Assembly: GCF_002257645.1 (NCBI RefSeq)
Contig: NZ_NQMO01000008.1
Span: forward strand, 248,001-312,000
DNA: 64,000 nt
Origin: Paenibacillus sp. XY044
GTDB lineage: Bacteria; Bacillota; Bacilli; Paenibacillales; Paenibacillaceae
Direction of reading: 5' to 3'
Part shown: piece after piece, positions 63,237 through 64,000 of the stretch
How positions within the stretch are numbered: position 1 is the first letter of the stretch
Layout: each line of letters opens with the position of its first letter
Notes under the pieces: generated by a model
Seen by the model: the letters and a program-made list of their open reading frames with translations, nothing else
What the model was told of the DNA's origin: nothing
Database searches by the model: none
Position numbers and translations under genes: made by a program

Positions 63237-64000
63237 ATGCCGCAAACCGTAACTTTACAGAGAGAACAGACGACCGATGTGTACCACCATCTGGGAGAGC
63301 GTTTGAAGGAAACGTCGCTGGACATCTGCGGAATGATGTTCCTGTACAGCAATGCGAACCCTCCGCAGCTGGAAGAACGGGTTCGGGAGATTTTGCAGCA
63401 TGGTTCCGGGCTCGACGACTATGAGGTGCTGAAGGATGCGCAAACCCGGACGCTGGCGATTCTGCTGCCGGGTCTTACGCTGGATGCGGCCCATTACCAG
63501 GCGCTGCTGCTGAAGCAGCAGCTGCAGGAGACGGTGAAGGATGCTGACCCGCGGATTACGCTGGCCGTATTCCCGGGACAGGTCGAACCTACACCTGGCG
63601 TTCTCAAACAGATGGCTGAGTCCACGAAGCTCAGCACATCGTCCGATATCCATATATTTACGAAAGAGGAGGCCGCGGAAGAGGCCGGAAGAATTCTGAT
63701 CGTCGACAATGACGCTACCGTCCGCGAGTTTCTCGAAATTCGACTGAAAATGCAGGGGTACGAGACGCTGGCCGCCCATGACGGCACGTCCGCCCTAGAG
63801 CTCATCGAGAAATGGGAGCCGGATCTGGTGCTGACGGAGCTCAACCTTTACGGGATTGACGGACTGCCGTTCATTCACCAAATTCAGCAGCTGCCGGTCG
63901 ACAACACGCCGAAAATCGTCGTGCTGACCGAACAGCGTGTAGAGCAGACAATCAGCCAGTGCTTTAAACACGGAGTAGATGACTATGTGACCAAGCCTTT
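63237..64000 (+). CDS. Protein with degenerate response-regulator receiver domain (3' end outside window)
   Basis: The frame runs from ATG 63237 (GAGGTGGGAG upstream) off the window end; 254 residues are visible. Residues 1-145 are a domain I do not recognise, with a strand-helix pattern reminiscent of a degenerate GGDEF fold (LAILLPGLTLDAAHYQALLLKQQL). Residues 152-255 are a CheY-like receiver: RILIVDNDATVREFL and VVLTE, VTKPF are recognisable. The phosphoacceptor Asp is Glu201 (LVLTELNLYGIDG), and the acidic pair is Asp157-Asn158. It therefore probably cannot be phosphorylated normally. It follows the GT2 gene by 51 bases; an output domain may lie beyond the window. Confidence 0.8.
   Translation, partial: MPQTVTLQREQTTDVYHHLGERLKETSLDICGMMFLYSNANPPQLEERVREILQHGSGLDDYEVLKDAQTRTLAILLPGLTLDAAHYQALLLKQQLQETVKDADPRITLAVFPGQVEPTPGVLKQMAESTKLSTSSDIHIFTKEEAAEEAGRILIVDNDATVREFLEIRLKMQGYETLAAHDGTSALELIEKWEPDLVLTELNLYGIDGLPFIHQIQQLPVDNTPKIVVLTEQRVEQTISQCFKHGVDDYVTKP

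Overview
The window looks like a chromosomal segment of an aerobic, spore-forming Bacillales bacterium, most likely Paenibacillus or a close relative. The reasons are the gene content (spoVM, a spoVIF-like gene, ylbF/ylbG, remA, prkC with PASTA repeats, rqcH, fakA), strong AGGAGG ribosome sites, frequent TTG/GTG starts, a T-box leader on thrS, LexA boxes of the Gram-positive CGAAC-N4-GTTCG type, and moderately high GC. The genus is an inference; the Bacillales assignment is firm. No rRNA, tRNA, insertion sequence, prophage or CRISPR array was found.

Layout. 1-6.4 kb: the 3' end of tyrS, rpsD on the minus strand with a long leader, a GAF-GAF-GGDEF diguanylate cyclase, a lipoprotein, an M29 aminopeptidase and an HPr-like protein that lacks the catalytic histidine. 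6.4-12 kb: a block that folds well as RNA, ylaN, a cation/proton exchanger, an Asp23-family gene, ftsW, a yugN-like gene and an M20 amidohydrolase. 12-19.4 kb: an XPB-type helicase with an adjacent Ssl2-like partner, ylbF, ylbG, an unknown 145-residue protein, a LysR regulator and a PHP phosphoesterase. 19.5-21.9 kb: T-box and thrS.

22-50.6 kb is a housekeeping stretch that largely follows the Bacillus subtilis yloA-recG order: rqcH (minus), a Ca-type P-ATPase, dapF, a homocysteine methyltransferase/MTHFR fusion, yicC, remA, gmk, rpoZ, coaBC, priA, def, fmt, rsmB, rlmN, prpC, prkC, rsgA, rpe, a small membrane protein, spoVM, rpmB (minus), fakA, a DegV protein and recG. Translation-linked overlaps (coaBC/priA, fmt/rsmB, prpC/prkC) suggest co-translation. 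thiN, yloU and the sdaA genes of the B. subtilis order are absent, and synteny ends after recG.

50.6-64 kb is more accessory. It holds a spoVIF-like gene and a four-gene export and redox set: a Tat-signal gluconate dehydrogenase subunit 3-like protein, a GMC flavoprotein with a Cys cluster, TatA and a CuA-type cupredoxin lipoprotein. Next is a divergent SOS block (SRAP protein, and Y-family polymerase plus YolD-like protein, with two LexA boxes). After an 840-base region without convincing genes comes a probable surface-polysaccharide operon: a membrane-anchored clan-A glycosidase-like protein, a HEAT-repeat membrane protein, a GT2 glycosyltransferase and a degenerate response-regulator receiver cut by the window end.

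The strongest unexplained signal is the spoVM-rpmB intergenic region (44979-45320). It is packed with perfect long inverted repeats, two of which interleave like a pseudoknot, and it ends at a terminator. This fits a structured non-coding RNA that I cannot match to a known family.
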